Below, piece after piece: positions 11,401-22,800 of a stretch of 64,000 nucleotides of DNA. The stretch is from contig JALQPE010001688.1 in assembly GCA_030407315.1 (NCBI GenBank), positions 124,001-188,000 of the forward strand, given 5' to 3'. The position numbers and the translations under genes are program-made. The stretch is from Asparagopsis taxiformis. Taxonomy: Eukaryota; Rhodophyta; Florideophyceae; Bonnemaisoniales; Bonnemaisoniaceae. The notes below the pieces were generated by a model. It ran no database searches. It was not told the origin of the DNA and worked only from the letters and a program-made list of their open reading frames with translations. Each line of letters begins with the position of its first letter. Positions within the stretch are counted from its first letter, which is position 1.

Positions 11401-11993
11401 CAGACGCCTCTCCACAATGATGTAGTCGCCGTAGACTTGATGTCTGAAGGTGAGGTCTGGCTCTGAGAGAACATCGTCATTCGTCGCTGGCGGCTTCCTG
11501 TTGAGAATTTTAACAGTAATGATAGCATCTCTTTCGCCATGCTTGATATGCTCTTCGATTTTGGAGGCGCGTTCGGTAGAGGTGGCACGTGCACCGAATG
11601 CAATCTGGAGAGCGGCGACAATTGCGCTTTTTCCTGATCCATTAGCTCCGTTAACAATGTTGACGTTCTGGCCCAGATTGTATTCGAAACAATCATGGCT
11701 CATGAAGCGGTCGAGACGGACAGAGTGCAAATGCCAGAGTGTGCAAAACCGTTTTCGCAAGAAAGACGCACTTGATCCGCAGCCTGTTCATCATCGTCTT
11801 CGAAGTTCTCTTCCTCATCATCGTCTTCAGCGTCGGAGTCGAGTAGCTCAGATTGCGTGTGTTGCGGGACGGACGGCTGAGGGGATACAGCGCGGATTTC
11901 ATCTTCCTCAAGGTCGAGGTCTGTGGGTTCTACACGTGCGCGTTTTCTGGGGGTGTCTGTTGCATTGCGGTTTCTAGGAACTCTCTTCGGCAT
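8494..11993 (-). CDS. SMC6: SMC6, SMC5/6 complex ATPase; apparent frameshift near the start
   Basis: The main frame (Met at 11760 to stop at 8494, 1088 codons) has all SMC6 parts: Walker A GANGSGKSA (residues 38-46 of this frame), long coiled coils, a hinge around GPLAQYVKLKDETW, the ABC signature LSGGERSYTT and Walker B VRVMDEIDVF. The usual acidic, nuclear-signal-rich N-terminus is in a different frame. It starts at the Met at 11993 (MPKRVPRNRNATDTPRKR), contains a Glu/Asp run and ends in HSGI exactly where the conserved beta-strand S-G-I-x-x-S-V-R-L-D-R-F should begin. Joining the two needs one extra base near 11728-11729. No GT..AG intron solves this. The protein acts with SMC5 in homologous-recombination repair and chromosome segregation. 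The break may be an assembly error, a true mutation, or the short frame alone may be used. Confidence 0.93.
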
Positions 11994-12278
11994 AACAAGA
12001 CGGAAAGAAGGATGTTGAGCGAAAGGTCTGAAAGAATTGATTTGGCGTGGGGACGGCGCAACACATTGTTGGTAGTGAGATTGTATGCACGTTGTTAGGG
12101 TCGCGAGGTGAATGGATTTTTGGTAATTTCTGGTGATATGCAAATTAAATTACGTTGTGATCAAATTTGGCGGTTGCACCGTTGCAACGTTTGTCGTTGG
12201 CGCCAACTGCGAAATGAATGAAAGGTTTGATACAGACACACCGTCGGTGTTCTATTCAACTAACAGCGCCTACATTCT
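11994..12278. other. Short intergenic region
   Basis: 285 bases between the SMC6 start and the stop of the LRR-HlyIII gene, both on the minus strand. It should hold the SMC6 promoter. Nothing distinctive was seen. Confidence 0.4.
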
Positions 12279-13496
12279 TCACCCGTTCACGACGTAACGC
12301 CACAGCGCAAAATAATGCAACGCACCGCCGATCATCACGGCCACATGCCACACGACGTGCATAGCCGGAATTTTCTTGCCCAACAGATAGAACACGATGC
12401 CCAACGAATACGTCACACCGCCCAGAACCACGGAAGATAGAGCGCCGTCCTGCATGCGTTCCAGCATGGTACGGAACGAGAAGGCGCCCAACCAGCCGGT
12501 TGCGAGCGCGAAAAGCGCGCGCAACTTGTTCGCTTCCGGCGACCCCAGACTCATGACGATGCCGATGGTGGCGCACAGCCACACGGAAGCCAACGTAGCG
12601 GGACCGGCAATTGTGGGCGGGTCCAGCGTGTAGCACACCACAAACGGCGTGTACGTTCCTGCAATGAGCACAAATATGCTGCAATGGTCCGCCTTACGGA
12701 AGCGCTTGGACGCCTTCGGTTTGCGGAAACACGAGTGATACACGCAGCTGGACATCATGAGCGTGAAGAGTGACAAGATGAAAATGAGCAATGCGGCTAT
12801 ACTCTGTATTGGCAGTCCGTGTTTCACAGCGCGTGCGGTCATTATGGCACCGCCGAGCAGGGCGCCGCCGGCGCCGAGCCCGTGCGTCACGGCGTTGAGC
12901 AGCTCGACTGTGATGAGGTTTCCGGTGAGGTTGAGCGTGAGCGGTGTTTCGGCGGTGAGATTGTATTGCTTTATTGAATGCTGGAGGGCGAGGACGCCGC
13001 GTTGGTTTGCAAAGTTGTTGGACAGGTCTATGTGGGAAAGCGAGTGCATTGAGGTGGATTTTAGCAGAGCAGCAATAGCTAGTGCACCGGTTTTAGTCAT
13101 ACCGACGTCGGAAAGGGTGAGGGATATGAGCGGGGATGACGGGGTGATCGATATGGCTGTGAGGATTGCTACGACGCCTTGGTTGCCGATTTTTGTGCGC
13201 GAAAGGGATAAATGGGTGACGTGACGATTGGCGGTGCGGAGGAAGGTGGTTAGTGCTTGGATGGCAGTTGCTGTGAAGGGCTTTAGGTTTAGATACAATT
13301 TGGAGATGAATTGTATTTGATCGGACGAGAGCATTTGCAGAACTATATGCAGTTGCGACTCGGTGGTGAGCTCAATTTGTTTGTAGGATGCGCACAATTG
13401 GTTGAGAACAGCAGCATCGGGCTCGCTATCTTGTTGTTGGCATGTTGTTTTGTAGAGTTGTTGAATGTCGGCTGAGCTGCGTTCAAGTTGTGCCAT
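12279..13496 (-). CDS. Leucine-rich repeat protein fused to a HlyIII/PAQR-type seven-span membrane domain
   Basis: 405 residues from the Met at 13496 (MAQLERSSADIQ); an in-frame Met 49 codons upstream would add a segment that looks like untranslated leader. Residues of about 60-190 contain RNase-inhibitor-type leucine-rich repeats (HVTHLSLSRTKIGNQGV, LISLTLSDVGMTKTGA, LSHIDLSNNFANQRGV). About residues 205-405 form the hemolysin III/PAQR family membrane domain with several hydrophobic segments. Its metal-site residues are visible: SSCVYH early, an Asp in KADHCSIF, and HVVWH in the last span. In animals and fungi PAQR proteins are ceramidase-like receptors; bacterial homologues are of unsettled function. 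The N-terminal LRR suggests a ligand- or partner-binding module added to a membrane hydrolase. Single exon. Confidence 0.85.
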   Translation of the reverse strand: MAQLERSSADIQQLYKTTCQQQDSEPDAAVLNQLCASYKQIELTTESQLHIVLQMLSSDQIQFISKLYLNLKPFTATAIQALTTFLRTANRHVTHLSLSRTKIGNQGVVAILTAISITPSSPLISLTLSDVGMTKTGALAIAALLKSTSMHSLSHIDLSNNFANQRGVLALQHSIKQYNLTAETPLTLNLTGNLITVELLNAVTHGLGAGGALLGGAIMTARAVKHGLPIQSIAALLIFILSLFTLMMSSCVYHSCFRKPKASKRFRKADHCSIFVLIAGTYTPFVVCYTLDPPTIAGPATLASVWLCATIGIVMSLGSPEANKLRALFALATGWLGAFSFRTMLERMQDGALSSVVLGGVTYSLGIVFYLLGKKIPAMHVVWHVAVMIGGALHYFALWRYVVNG

Positions 13497-14029
13497 TTTG
13501 TTTGGAACGGGAGGGGGCGTGCGCGAGAATTGAGGGCTTGCAGGATTGGCAAGGTATGGTGAGTGCGTGGTGTGTTCGGTAAATCGCAACCGGATGAAAT
13601 ATAATATGCGCGTGACGTGCGAATTGCAATTTGGCGAAAGCAATTGACATCAACTGTTGCGGACATTGTTCATCAACAACACGGTTGGAGTCTCGAGTGC
13701 TCACAAACATAACATGGGGCGGTTGGTGGCGACTGCCAACTTGTACTGACAAGACACTAGCTGAGTAGATACACTGTGTCGGGGGCAGTGTATGTGCCAG
13801 CAGGGCACAGAAAATGGCGGGGACGCTTGGTATCTTACTATTTGACATCATGTTTTCAGGGTTATGATGACGAGTCGTGAGCACAATTCACTTTTGCTGC
13901 GCAATACTGTACTGTACGCAATGTCACGAGTGCATCCGTCATTAACACGCATCTTCCACTCATTGACACGTATCCACTGCTTTAATAGCGCTACTGTATA
14001 ACTTAACATAGTTGCTTTCTATCGTTTTC
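13497..14029. other. Intergenic region with TACTGTA motifs
   Basis: 533 bases upstream of the LRR-HlyIII gene and downstream of the 586-residue gene. TACTGTA occurs at 13905, 13910 (overlapping) and 13992. No gene seen. Confidence 0.5.
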
Positions 14030-15790
14030 TTACAACTCATCCGGCACAGTCTTGAACGATCCGTCCTTATCCTGAGCTTCGAGCGAGCGCAAATACGCGT
14101 CCGAAATTACACTATCAGCTTGCAGAAGTACCTTGCGCTGCTCCTGCAAATCCTTCCTGATCGCCACAATTAGTTGCTGCTGCCAAAGCACAATGCAGTC
14201 CAATTTGCGCGCGCCCTCCGCAACAGCCGAAATTTGCACGTTGGTCCGAACCGATGCAGATTTGCCGCGCCGCGAGTTCCATTGTCCCAAAATACCAGAC
14301 GAAATAGACGCCTGTGGCACAATCTTCTCCTCAACCAAATGCGGTCCGTGCGTCAGAATCATTCCATACAATTCGTTGATCTCCAGCCACAGTTTCTTTA
14401 CCTGTGACGGCATACGCATTTTAGACAACTTCAATCTCGCAAACGTCTTTGAACGCATAGAATCTGTCGAGCTGCCATGATAGATCATAGAAGTAACAGA
14501 CTCTCGCCTCACAGTACCATGTGACGAATCTACTCCGCGCGACGACGACAACACCGAAGACGCTTCTGTGCATAGTGAGTCCACATCAACCAGTACAATG
14601 TGATCCTCGTCAACTTCGTGCGCTTTCAGCCTACCATGCTGTTTCGAGCCAGGTGGTGATCCGCTCGAGATAGAAGTACTCGCGCTAATCGGACTTCCAG
14701 GAAAGTGTTCCTCTTCGCCAACATCCGAATCGTCATGACTGTCGACACGTGAATATCGCTTCGACACACGACTGTCAGGAACAACATTGGTCGGCACAGT
14801 ATCGCCCCACCAGCTCGCCTCCTCGTCCGACGGCTGCTGTGATGCTGACCCATTGGATGCATTGTAGGACAATGCTCGCTTGACAACCAGTGGAATCAGA
14901 CGCGGTTCCGATTTACGTGGCAGTGATCTCTGCGAGCGCAGCGCATTTCCGCGCGATGATGAACGTTCCGCCATGTGGTTCGCGCGCAGATTTCCGCGAG
15001 AAATTCGACGCGGAAAATGACGACGACTGCTATCCGAAGCCATGGAATCACGGCCACTACTTTCGACTGTAGTTTCACGGTCGTGTTCGAAATCGGACCG
15101 ATTCAAATCGGTTCGCGGGCGGTCGGCACGATCCAGCGAGTTGAGATGAGTGCGCAGAAACTGCACCTTCCCCGACAGTGTCGTAAGCAAATAATGGATA
15201 CGAACCTGGTCATACAGAGTGCACTGAATGTGTTCCACAAGCGTTGCGACTCTTTCACGACGGATGTGCAGAGTGCGAAGATCTGGCAAATGGGATGCGG
15301 GGGCGCGGAGTCCAAGAAAGTGCTTGCTTTCTATGAGACGCATACGTGCACGGGCATCGTCAATACGTCGCGACGAGGCGGTAAGATGGTCAAGTTTTGC
15401 GTTACACTTTTCGAGCGCAAGATGGAGGACGCGCAGGGAGCGCGAATCGGCGAGTGTGAGCATATGTTCTAAACGAATACGAACCGATTCCTGGCGATGA
15501 CGCAGGGCTTCTGTCTGCATGGCGAGGTGCACGGTGTGAGCGAGGGCGGCATATTCGTCGCGGAGGGCGCGTCGATGGAGCGTGGAGGAGAGCACAGCGG
15601 CAGAGGTCGAGTCGGTACGGTCGGCATGGCGGGCTGGACGACGGGTGCGCGAGAGGTCGGAGGAAGTGGAGAGGGTGGAGAAGGTGGTGGTTGTGGAGGA
15701 GAGCGACGGGGACGGCGTGAAGGGCCGATGTTTGTGGGTGAGATTGGGCGGCGACGGCGGGCGACGGGAGACGTATTCTGCGTAATCCAT
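14030..15790 (-). CDS. Unknown coiled-coil protein, long member of a two-gene family
   Basis: 586 residues; family not recognised. Residues 1-60 are Ser/Thr/Pro-rich. Residues of about 70-215 are predicted helical, with a segment ALEKCNAKLDHL. Residues of about 215-420 are low-complexity Ser/Arg/Asp with several SSR and SR dipeptides and acidic patches. Residues of about 430-586 return to helices (KKLWLEINELYGMIL, VLWQQQLIVAIRKDLQEQRK). Both helical parts align by eye with the 357-residue protein at 18794-19867, including ALEKC, SMIY and the late W-rich helix, so the two look like diverged paralogues, this one carrying a large disordered insert. No membrane span or signal peptide. Single exon. 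Function unknown; a scaffold or cytoskeletal role would be only a guess. Confidence 0.75.
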   Translation of the reverse strand: MDYAEYVSRRPPSPPNLTHKHRPFTPSPSLSSTTTTFSTLSTSSDLSRTRRPARHADRTDSTSAAVLSSTLHRRALRDEYAALAHTVHLAMQTEALRHRQESVRIRLEHMLTLADSRSLRVLHLALEKCNAKLDHLTASSRRIDDARARMRLIESKHFLGLRAPASHLPDLRTLHIRRERVATLVEHIQCTLYDQVRIHYLLTTLSGKVQFLRTHLNSLDRADRPRTDLNRSDFEHDRETTVESSGRDSMASDSSRRHFPRRISRGNLRANHMAERSSSRGNALRSQRSLPRKSEPRLIPLVVKRALSYNASNGSASQQPSDEEASWWGDTVPTNVVPDSRVSKRYSRVDSHDDSDVGEEEHFPGSPISASTSISSGSPPGSKQHGRLKAHEVDEDHIVLVDVDSLCTEASSVLSSSRGVDSSHGTVRRESVTSMIYHGSSTDSMRSKTFARLKLSKMRMPSQVKKLWLEINELYGMILTHGPHLVEEKIVPQASISSGILGQWNSRRGKSASVRTNVQISAVAEGARKLDCIVLWQQQLIVAIRKDLQEQRKVLLQADSVISDAYLRSLEAQDKDGSFKTVPDEL

Positions 15791-18700
15791 TGTGTCGAGT
15801 GGTTTGGGACGGATCAGTCAGTGGTGTTGGGGGGCGTGTGGTGGCAGTGGCTGGTCGCGGTGTAGATAAAGAGTGTGTTGGGGGTGAAAGCGGGATGGTA
15901 GAATCATTTCGGGAAGCAGTGGCGTCGTTGTGTATGCTGTCGCACGTGCGGCGTGGGTGGTCGAATTTGAAATGCAAGCAATACGAAGCGTGGCGTATGG
16001 TAGCTGGACGATGCGTGCCGCACTGTGCAGAGCTGTGCTGTTGCGTGCCGTGTCGTGCTATCGCTGTGCTGACATTTTTTAATTTTCCGATCCAACCCTA
16101 CAAGCGTATTATGGGCCAATGTAAAGGTGGTGCCTCACGGCGGCCAAAGGCGGGAAGCTGACGTCCAGCAATGCTGCCGATTGATCGATACAAGTTATCG
16201 TACGTGCGCGCGCGCCCGATTCCAACCGTCGCTGTCCATTATAAACCGGCGCTTTATACTACCAAACCTCCCCTCTGCTCTCGTCCAATGCAGCACCTCC
16301 ACTGACGCATGGCTACGTGATATCTTTCACCCACTTACTATCCCACATCGTGCGCGCTCGCTCATCCTCCATCAATTATGTCCCATTTCCCCTGCAACAT
16401 GCGCATGCACTCTCTTTTATTCTGCATTCGCCGCCCTTCACTTGCACCAATCAAGTTTCTGCTTACCATCGCCGTGTATATTGATCGTTCGCATCCCTTT
16501 CATTACTTTGTCCCATTGCACTCTCACGTTGCCCAACTCGCCGAATCGTCCCACCCGCCACCGCTGTTGGTCAACGTGCTACTTGGCTACGTTTTCCATT
16601 CCACAGCGCACAGATGGAAACAAATCACGCGGCGAGCACTCGCCCGCGACTTGGAGCTCCAATCGTGAGACCGACCGACATCCACCCTGGACTGCAGCGC
16701 CAGTCCGTATGCATGTTGTCGCCCAACGAACAAACTGTCTGTGTTATTCGCTGTTCACATAGATACTGGTTGCAGCAATATAATGGATAGCACCAGCGCG
16801 CGCTTCTCGAAATTGGTTTCTTTCACCCGATCACTCTCTCTCTACGTATTTGTATTCCATCGCGCACCAGCACGTTCCATCCATCGATGATGTGGATTCT
16901 TGTGACCACAGACCAAACAGTGAAAGGTTACCGAATTGCTCAATATTACCGCAAAACAGCCGTGGCCGCACTGATGATCGAGGGGTGTCAAGGGAGCGCA
17001 AATTATGAAATGTTACAAAATATTTTATATGTAGAAATGAAAAGTGACATCTCATTGTCATTTTTCACCCCAATTTGGATAACTCCTGACGAGGCGCATC
17101 TGAGCTGACTGCTGAATTGAAAGCTGTAATCCAAACTCAATGGCCACAAATTCAAGTTTGAAAATTTCCACACCTCCCCCGGAATCCGCCCTGTATCAAC
17201 ACAACGATTGATTTGAAAGGGCGAAAACCCTAAATTACCATTATCTTCATACAAGTTGGAATTGAAACTCAATTTCTCGACTCGGCGGCACAGAATGCCC
17301 TCAAAAGGCTCGCGAATCATACTTTATTACAGTAATCTCCAAGCCCATCCACCGTCGATCACCGCATCTCCCTGTGTCAACAATCACTCATCACGCTCCC
17401 CTGCAGCAATTGCCTGCTGCTTTCAGCCCAACAACTCGTCCTCTTCATCTGATATATAGTTATCGGGCGCACCCCCTGCGTCTGTTCGTTTCTCGCCCCC
17501 TGCATATTGTGGCCTTGCCTTGCCGTGTCGTACCGTTCCATACGCGTTCAACAAGGCACGCTCGCGCAAGTGTTATCAGCAGGCTCTATGCGCCTGTTGC
17601 AACACACCACAATGATAGTAGTAGTGTTGCTGTCATGTTGTATCCTGTGTCACACACACACATCTCGCTTGCATGTCCTAGCGCAGACAGATGTATAGCG
17701 CATGCAAAGTGAAAGATACATGCGCTGTGCTGTGCTGTGCTTTGTTATGATGTGATGCACGATTCCACTGTTGACGACTACTACGCTCTGCAGTGGCACG
17801 GCATCACACAACGTTTGCATTGCGTGTCGCAAATCGTATGCGGTCCAGAAGCAGCGTTGATTTGGCGGTGGGTCAGAAAAGGTAGATATTTTCTCACCTT
17901 TAAACGTTGTCGAGATTTGTTTCCAGTACTGTATTGCATTACAGAAAGAAAATAGTGCAGTTTGGGAAACTGTGCTTTACAGTACCGTAATATGTATCTG
18001 TGTCTCGTTACTACAGTATACTAATCTACAGTAGTGTTGTGTAAGGCGTGGCGGTGAGCATCGTGTTGGTTTAAGATCATTTCTTAATTTAACCGGCTAT
18101 GGTCTAATGATATACGGTAGACTTATTGATCCGACGTCTGTTATGCTCTACTCGAGCGTGCTCTGCAGCTGTCGCAGCACGACAGATGGATTAATAACTG
18201 CAGCACATTGTACCAGCGCTGCAGGCGCAACGTTGAAAATAGTTGTGCGCAAGTGCCATGTGTTTAGCTGGGCAGGGCTGCAACTGTTCGTACAGTATAT
18301 ACATCACTACACGCCATCATCAAATCATGCTTTAATAAGCACGGCAAGCATGTACACTACTGTAATGCGTGCGTTGGCTGGCAGTGGATCGATCATCTTG
18401 TGGTCGAAAGTTTATTGCATGAAATTCAAAAATATAAACATCATATTGCTGTTGCTGTACATGCACTGTCAAGTGAATTGCAAAACACACACGCGCGTGT
18501 GCGCAGGGTTTGCAACTGCAGCGATTCGATCGTAGAAAGTGGAAATGATCTCTGCACATACATTTACACACACACACTCTGCTTCCGAAAACTAGCACTC
18601 GTGCACACGCTCAATGGTTCGCAAAATACAACGCCAACAGATACCAAAGTACTGTAGCCGCTTTCGATTATTAGTTTACCAGACTGCAGCAAGCTTATGT

Positions 18701-18793
18701 CCAATACACTGCAGTCCAGCCAGCGCTCTATTCTATTCGTTTGCTCCGCGTCGACCATATTACTATGCACTGCGCGCAATTTAGTTGTGCTTG
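15791..18793. other. 3.0-kb region without recognisable genes, rich in TACTGTA/TACAGTA
   Basis: Only scattered short frames occur (the longest is 211 codons at 16127-16762, with no motif). A TATAAA-type site lies near 16242 and a CA repeat near 17651-17661. The heptamer TACTGTA or its variant TACAGTA occurs at 17928, 17978, 18012, 18027, 18291, 18358 and 18650, a clear cluster. It could contain a long UTR or a non-coding transcript, which cannot be decided here. Confidence 0.5.
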
Positions 18794-19867
18794 CTATTCT
18801 GCTCGTGCAAACAGTTCTGGAAATTCTTCCGCCACCAGTTTGCCCCGCAGTTCCGCCATCTTGGCCTCATGAAGCGCAACCGTTCTCTTCGACTTGGTCA
18901 AATCTCGTCGAATTCGGTTCACAAATTTCCGTTGTCTCAACTGCCACACTTTCACAACCTCCCGTGTAGCTTTCGCTTCGTTGGCCATCTTCTGCAGCAT
19001 ATCTGCCCGCAGCAGAATAGTTAGTCCACCAGGAAGTTCAAATAATGATAGCGACGGCTTTGACTGATTGTCAATGCCCGGAATCAGTTCCGATTGTCCC
19101 ACTCTCTCGAGGTTGGTCGAAATGTAACTGCTCAGGTTCACCGCATCGGACAATGCATCCGCGGCAAACCCCCAACACTTTCGCAAGTACCGAATACGAT
19201 AGTTGCCCGGCACACTTGAAATATAAATCATAGACCGTGAGTCGTCCGACCGTCCGAGACATCCGACTTTCGGTCCATCATCTTCGCTTGACCAGTCCGA
19301 AGACGATGAATTGCATGGTGAAACGTAGAATGCATTCAAAATTTCAACGTGGTCCGAAATAAGCAGCAGAAGATTAGAAGCATCATTCAGCTTGCCCAAC
19401 GCAGCTGTCTGATCCTTCATAGCCTTTCTCAGCGTGGATATTCTCTTCCTGACGACGCTTCTCGCTTCAATAATAGAGTCCAATGACGGATGCGACGGGT
19501 ACAGCATGGACAGGATGGCATGCTGCTGCTTTTCAACACTGTCCGCCTGCTCGAGGCGTTCACTATTGACAGCTATTCTTTGCGAACATTTCTCAAGAGC
19601 GCTATCGATGAGCAATCTTTCGCTGTTGCTCTCATCGAGTTCGAGATCTCTTGTGAGGGTGAGGCGGGCGGCCAGTGCCGACGAGGCGCGACATTGCGCA
19701 CTTTCCTGTGGGTCGGGCTTGAGCAGATCGTCGGAAAGCTTGAGGGCGAGGTACTTTGCGGCGAGTGCGAGGCGGCTAGGATCCGGCGAAGAGGATGCGG
19801 AGCGCGTTTTGGCAATGTCTGCGTTGCGAAACAATGCCTTTTGCATTGAGGCCGGTAACGCGTTCAT
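18794..19867 (-). CDS. Unknown coiled-coil protein, short member of a two-gene family
   Basis: 357 residues; family not recognised. The protein is mainly helical. Residues of about 20-180 include SRLALAAKYLALKLSDDLL, ALEKCSQRIAVNSERLEQ and a following helix pair. A Ser/Asp-rich linker lies near 190-215. Residues of about 225-357 include SMIYISS, a central helix and a C-terminal basic coiled coil (VWQLRQRKFVNRIRRDLTKS). Spacing between these landmarks matches the helical parts of the 586-residue protein at 14030-15790. No signal peptide or membrane span. Single exon, with a start followed by NALPASMQ. Function unknown. Confidence 0.72.
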   Translation of the reverse strand: MNALPASMQKALFRNADIAKTRSASSSPDPSRLALAAKYLALKLSDDLLKPDPQESAQCRASSALAARLTLTRDLELDESNSERLLIDSALEKCSQRIAVNSERLEQADSVEKQQHAILSMLYPSHPSLDSIIEARSVVRKRISTLRKAMKDQTAALGKLNDASNLLLLISDHVEILNAFYVSPCNSSSSDWSSEDDGPKVGCLGRSDDSRSMIYISSVPGNYRIRYLRKCWGFAADALSDAVNLSSYISTNLERVGQSELIPGIDNQSKPSLSLFELPGGLTILLRADMLQKMANEAKATREVVKVWQLRQRKFVNRIRRDLTKSKRTVALHEAKMAELRGKLVAEEFPELFARAE

Positions 19868-22800
19868 GGAATCTGTCTAGAGACGGCGTGCGGATGCTGC
19901 AATAGTGTGGGGAGATGGTTCGCGGTTGGTTGCGGAGCGACAAGCCAAGCGGATGGGAGAGAGGAGGGGGGGTGGAGTGTCGGGTTATGTAGGGCGAGCA
20001 GCAAGATGGAGAGACGAGGGTATGTGTACAGGTGATGTGAGCAAAGTGGCGTGGCAGCTGTGCGGGAGTCGAGCGATAAGATAGAACGCGCAAAGCAAGC
20101 GGGTGAAGAAATTGGACAATGGAACCGTCGCAATGTACAACAGGTTTGCAGTCGAGTCGCGAGTGCGGATGGGAAAATAAAGGCGTTTGCTGCCGCGCCG
20201 GGAATAGATAGCGAAGGTGGGATGCAGCGAATGCAGCTAGACAGACCACAAGTGCCAGTGGAGTCGATGGAGCGAGCGATGGGCGCAGTCAATACAGTGG
20301 GCCAAAAATTGGCGTATGGGGCATGTTGAAGTCGACGAGGCGTAGGTTGCGGGGCGGGAAAATGTGCGCACTGCGAACCAACGGCTTGAATGAAAACGAC
20401 AGCGGGGCGTAGGGTGTTGAAAATTCAGATGCGATTGCGTCAAAGCTTTCACGTTGTAGGACCGGCGGACCTCTAAAATTGCTCGCTGCCAACAGACACA
20501 AGTCAACACTTCGTCTGGCAGCGGTCGGCCAAGCGAGTGGTGTAAGTGCTGAAGGGCAAGATTGCACCCTGTTTTTCAACCCAATTTAACGGCCAATTGC
20601 AGCGCTGCGCATCTGCCCCTGATCTCGTTTCTCGCAGCGCAGCACAGCACAACCGCAAGCGTATTCCATACTATGGCTATCATAATTTCTATCATATGCG
20701 GTATTTTTAGAACGACGGCATGTGGACCAATGGCAACAAATGCTTTGATGATACATGTCAACCCTCTGTCATCCATCGGCCTCCTCCGGTCCAGGCAATG
20801 AAAAGGCTCCATCAATGCGCGCGTTTCTCTGGTCCGGCACGTATGACCGCCATTGTTTACGGCGCCGCGCGTTGGATTGCGTGCTTGAACGGCTGGGTGT
20901 CGAAAAAGAGCACGTCCATTACTGTGTTGCACACGGTGGACAGCCGAGCTGCTGTCAGCCGCAATAAAATGGCGTGCGCACCGGCACCCCTGGAACACGA
21001 TTTCAATTTGATCGAAATAACGTTCCAACCGTTCTATTTAAAAAATATTTTTAAAATTTCTTTCGTTTTGATCCGGCGAGAGCGCGTCATACATGGCTGG
21101 CGGACGGCCGCCGACTGGCATCTACAGTGGTCTAGTCAAAACGCAAATGTATCGTTCCATCAGGCGTGTCGTGCTATGAACGTGCATGCATATATACCGA
21201 CTCAACACAATGGTGCAATGTGGCGGTGCAGTGGCGAGTCGGGCTGCCATCAGTAGCCGTGGTCAGGGCGGCTATCCAGCTGCTTGATTCATGCCCACGT
21301 GCTGGGCAACGATGCATTGTCGGTCAGCGCTTTGGCCACTGTGGGCTACCCATTTGTTTGCAGTTTGTGAATTATAATTTTAGGACTGCGCGACACTACG
21401 CACTTGCAATGTGCTGATCCGCGATGTAACGAGGGCGGCAAGTGATGAGGAAATTTTTTTCAACGCTTGCATTCACTGTAGGCAGTGGTTGATCAACAGC
21501 GACGAGCTGTTTTCGCCCGTTGAACGAATGAAATGTTAGACGGATGACACAAGTGCGCGACAAATCGATGAATCGAGATGTTGTGAGCACGTGTAAGATA
21601 TCAACAACGGTGCGATTATCTACTGCGTAAACACAACACACAGCCTACGATGCATGGAGAGAATGTTCTTGACAGGTTTATTCAAGTGACGTGCTTGGCA
21701 TGAGAATGAGAAATTCATACAACGCAATGGTATACCACGGTGCTATCGAAGGATGGAGGGTGAGGAAGACGAGTTTGCGCTGGGCCTGTTGTTTGGTGCG
21801 CAAGAGTTATACAGTGAAACTGAGTTGAGTGGCTGATGTGGACCAATGAGATGCATCCCACTGTGCAACGCATCTTTCAATTGTCGAGCGTTCGATGGAA
21901 AGTGGCCCATTGTTGAATTTATTTTTGAAAATGGTGAAAAGTGACAAAAATATTTTGCCCAATGCCAGTAGCCGATGCAGGATTGTGTGCGTTTGGCGCT
22001 CGCTGAACGGAGCGGACGACTTGTTGAGCGGCTCAAGCACACAAGTGGAAAGAGTAGAAATAGATTTTTGAGCACGCAACGGCTTGGGTTTTGTTGCTTC
22101 GCACATGTGCGTTTGTGTGCACGGAGCGATGAAAAACCTGTGCGTTTTGACGTTCCATTGCGTTGTGAGTACAAAAAGGCACTGCCGTAAATTAATAATT
22201 GGAGAAAACTTACTAAAACTGACAATTAGACAAATTTGGTTGGCTGGCGCAATCGTCCAGGAATAAATGCAACACGATATTTTTGCAGATGGTCCGAACG
22301 GTACAAGATGTCAAATCTAAAAATAGACTTCCGTGAATCTTTCAGATCCATATGTCCATGATTGGGTGTTGCCGCGAGCCGCTTCGCACATTCATATGCC
22401 ACGTTGCATCATGCCGAGCATATGGTGTGGAACCAACTCTGATAAACAGCATTGCACTCCTCTGTTTGTCCCACGGCTGCCTTTTTTCTCGTTTGTCATG
22501 GAACGACAGAGTCAACGTGGAAGGAGTTCTGCAAGCAAGTTGCGACAGCTGGTCTATCGATATTTTTAGACTCAACTGCAGCATGAATTTGTAACAATGC
22601 ATGCAGCGAGTGCAGCAATAAGGTGAACGAGCAAACAAACCCGTATGCTATCCGTATGGAGCTGTGGCGAAAGGAATTCGGATCTTGTGGACAATTATTT
22701 GCACGCATGCTACCTTCGCATGAGCGGGAGCGCAGAGCACAACAGCTTGGTGCGGTGTAACACAGCCAAGCATTCTTGTTCGTCCTCCGCACCGCATGCC

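Noticed and set aside
11700..11780. Intron as explanation of the SMC6 frame change
   Set aside because: A donor-like GTGCGT exists on the minus strand upstream, but no AG acceptor lies before the conserved R-L-D-R-F segment, so a base-count change is more likely.
16127..16762. 211-codon plus-strand frame
   Set aside because: Composition (His, Cys, Pro, Arg) and codon use are unlike the called genes; no domain; overlapped by another frame.
20720..21256. 178-codon plus-strand frame
   Set aside because: Cys/His/Arg-rich composition, overlapped by an equally long minus-strand frame, no motif and no initiation or splice signals.
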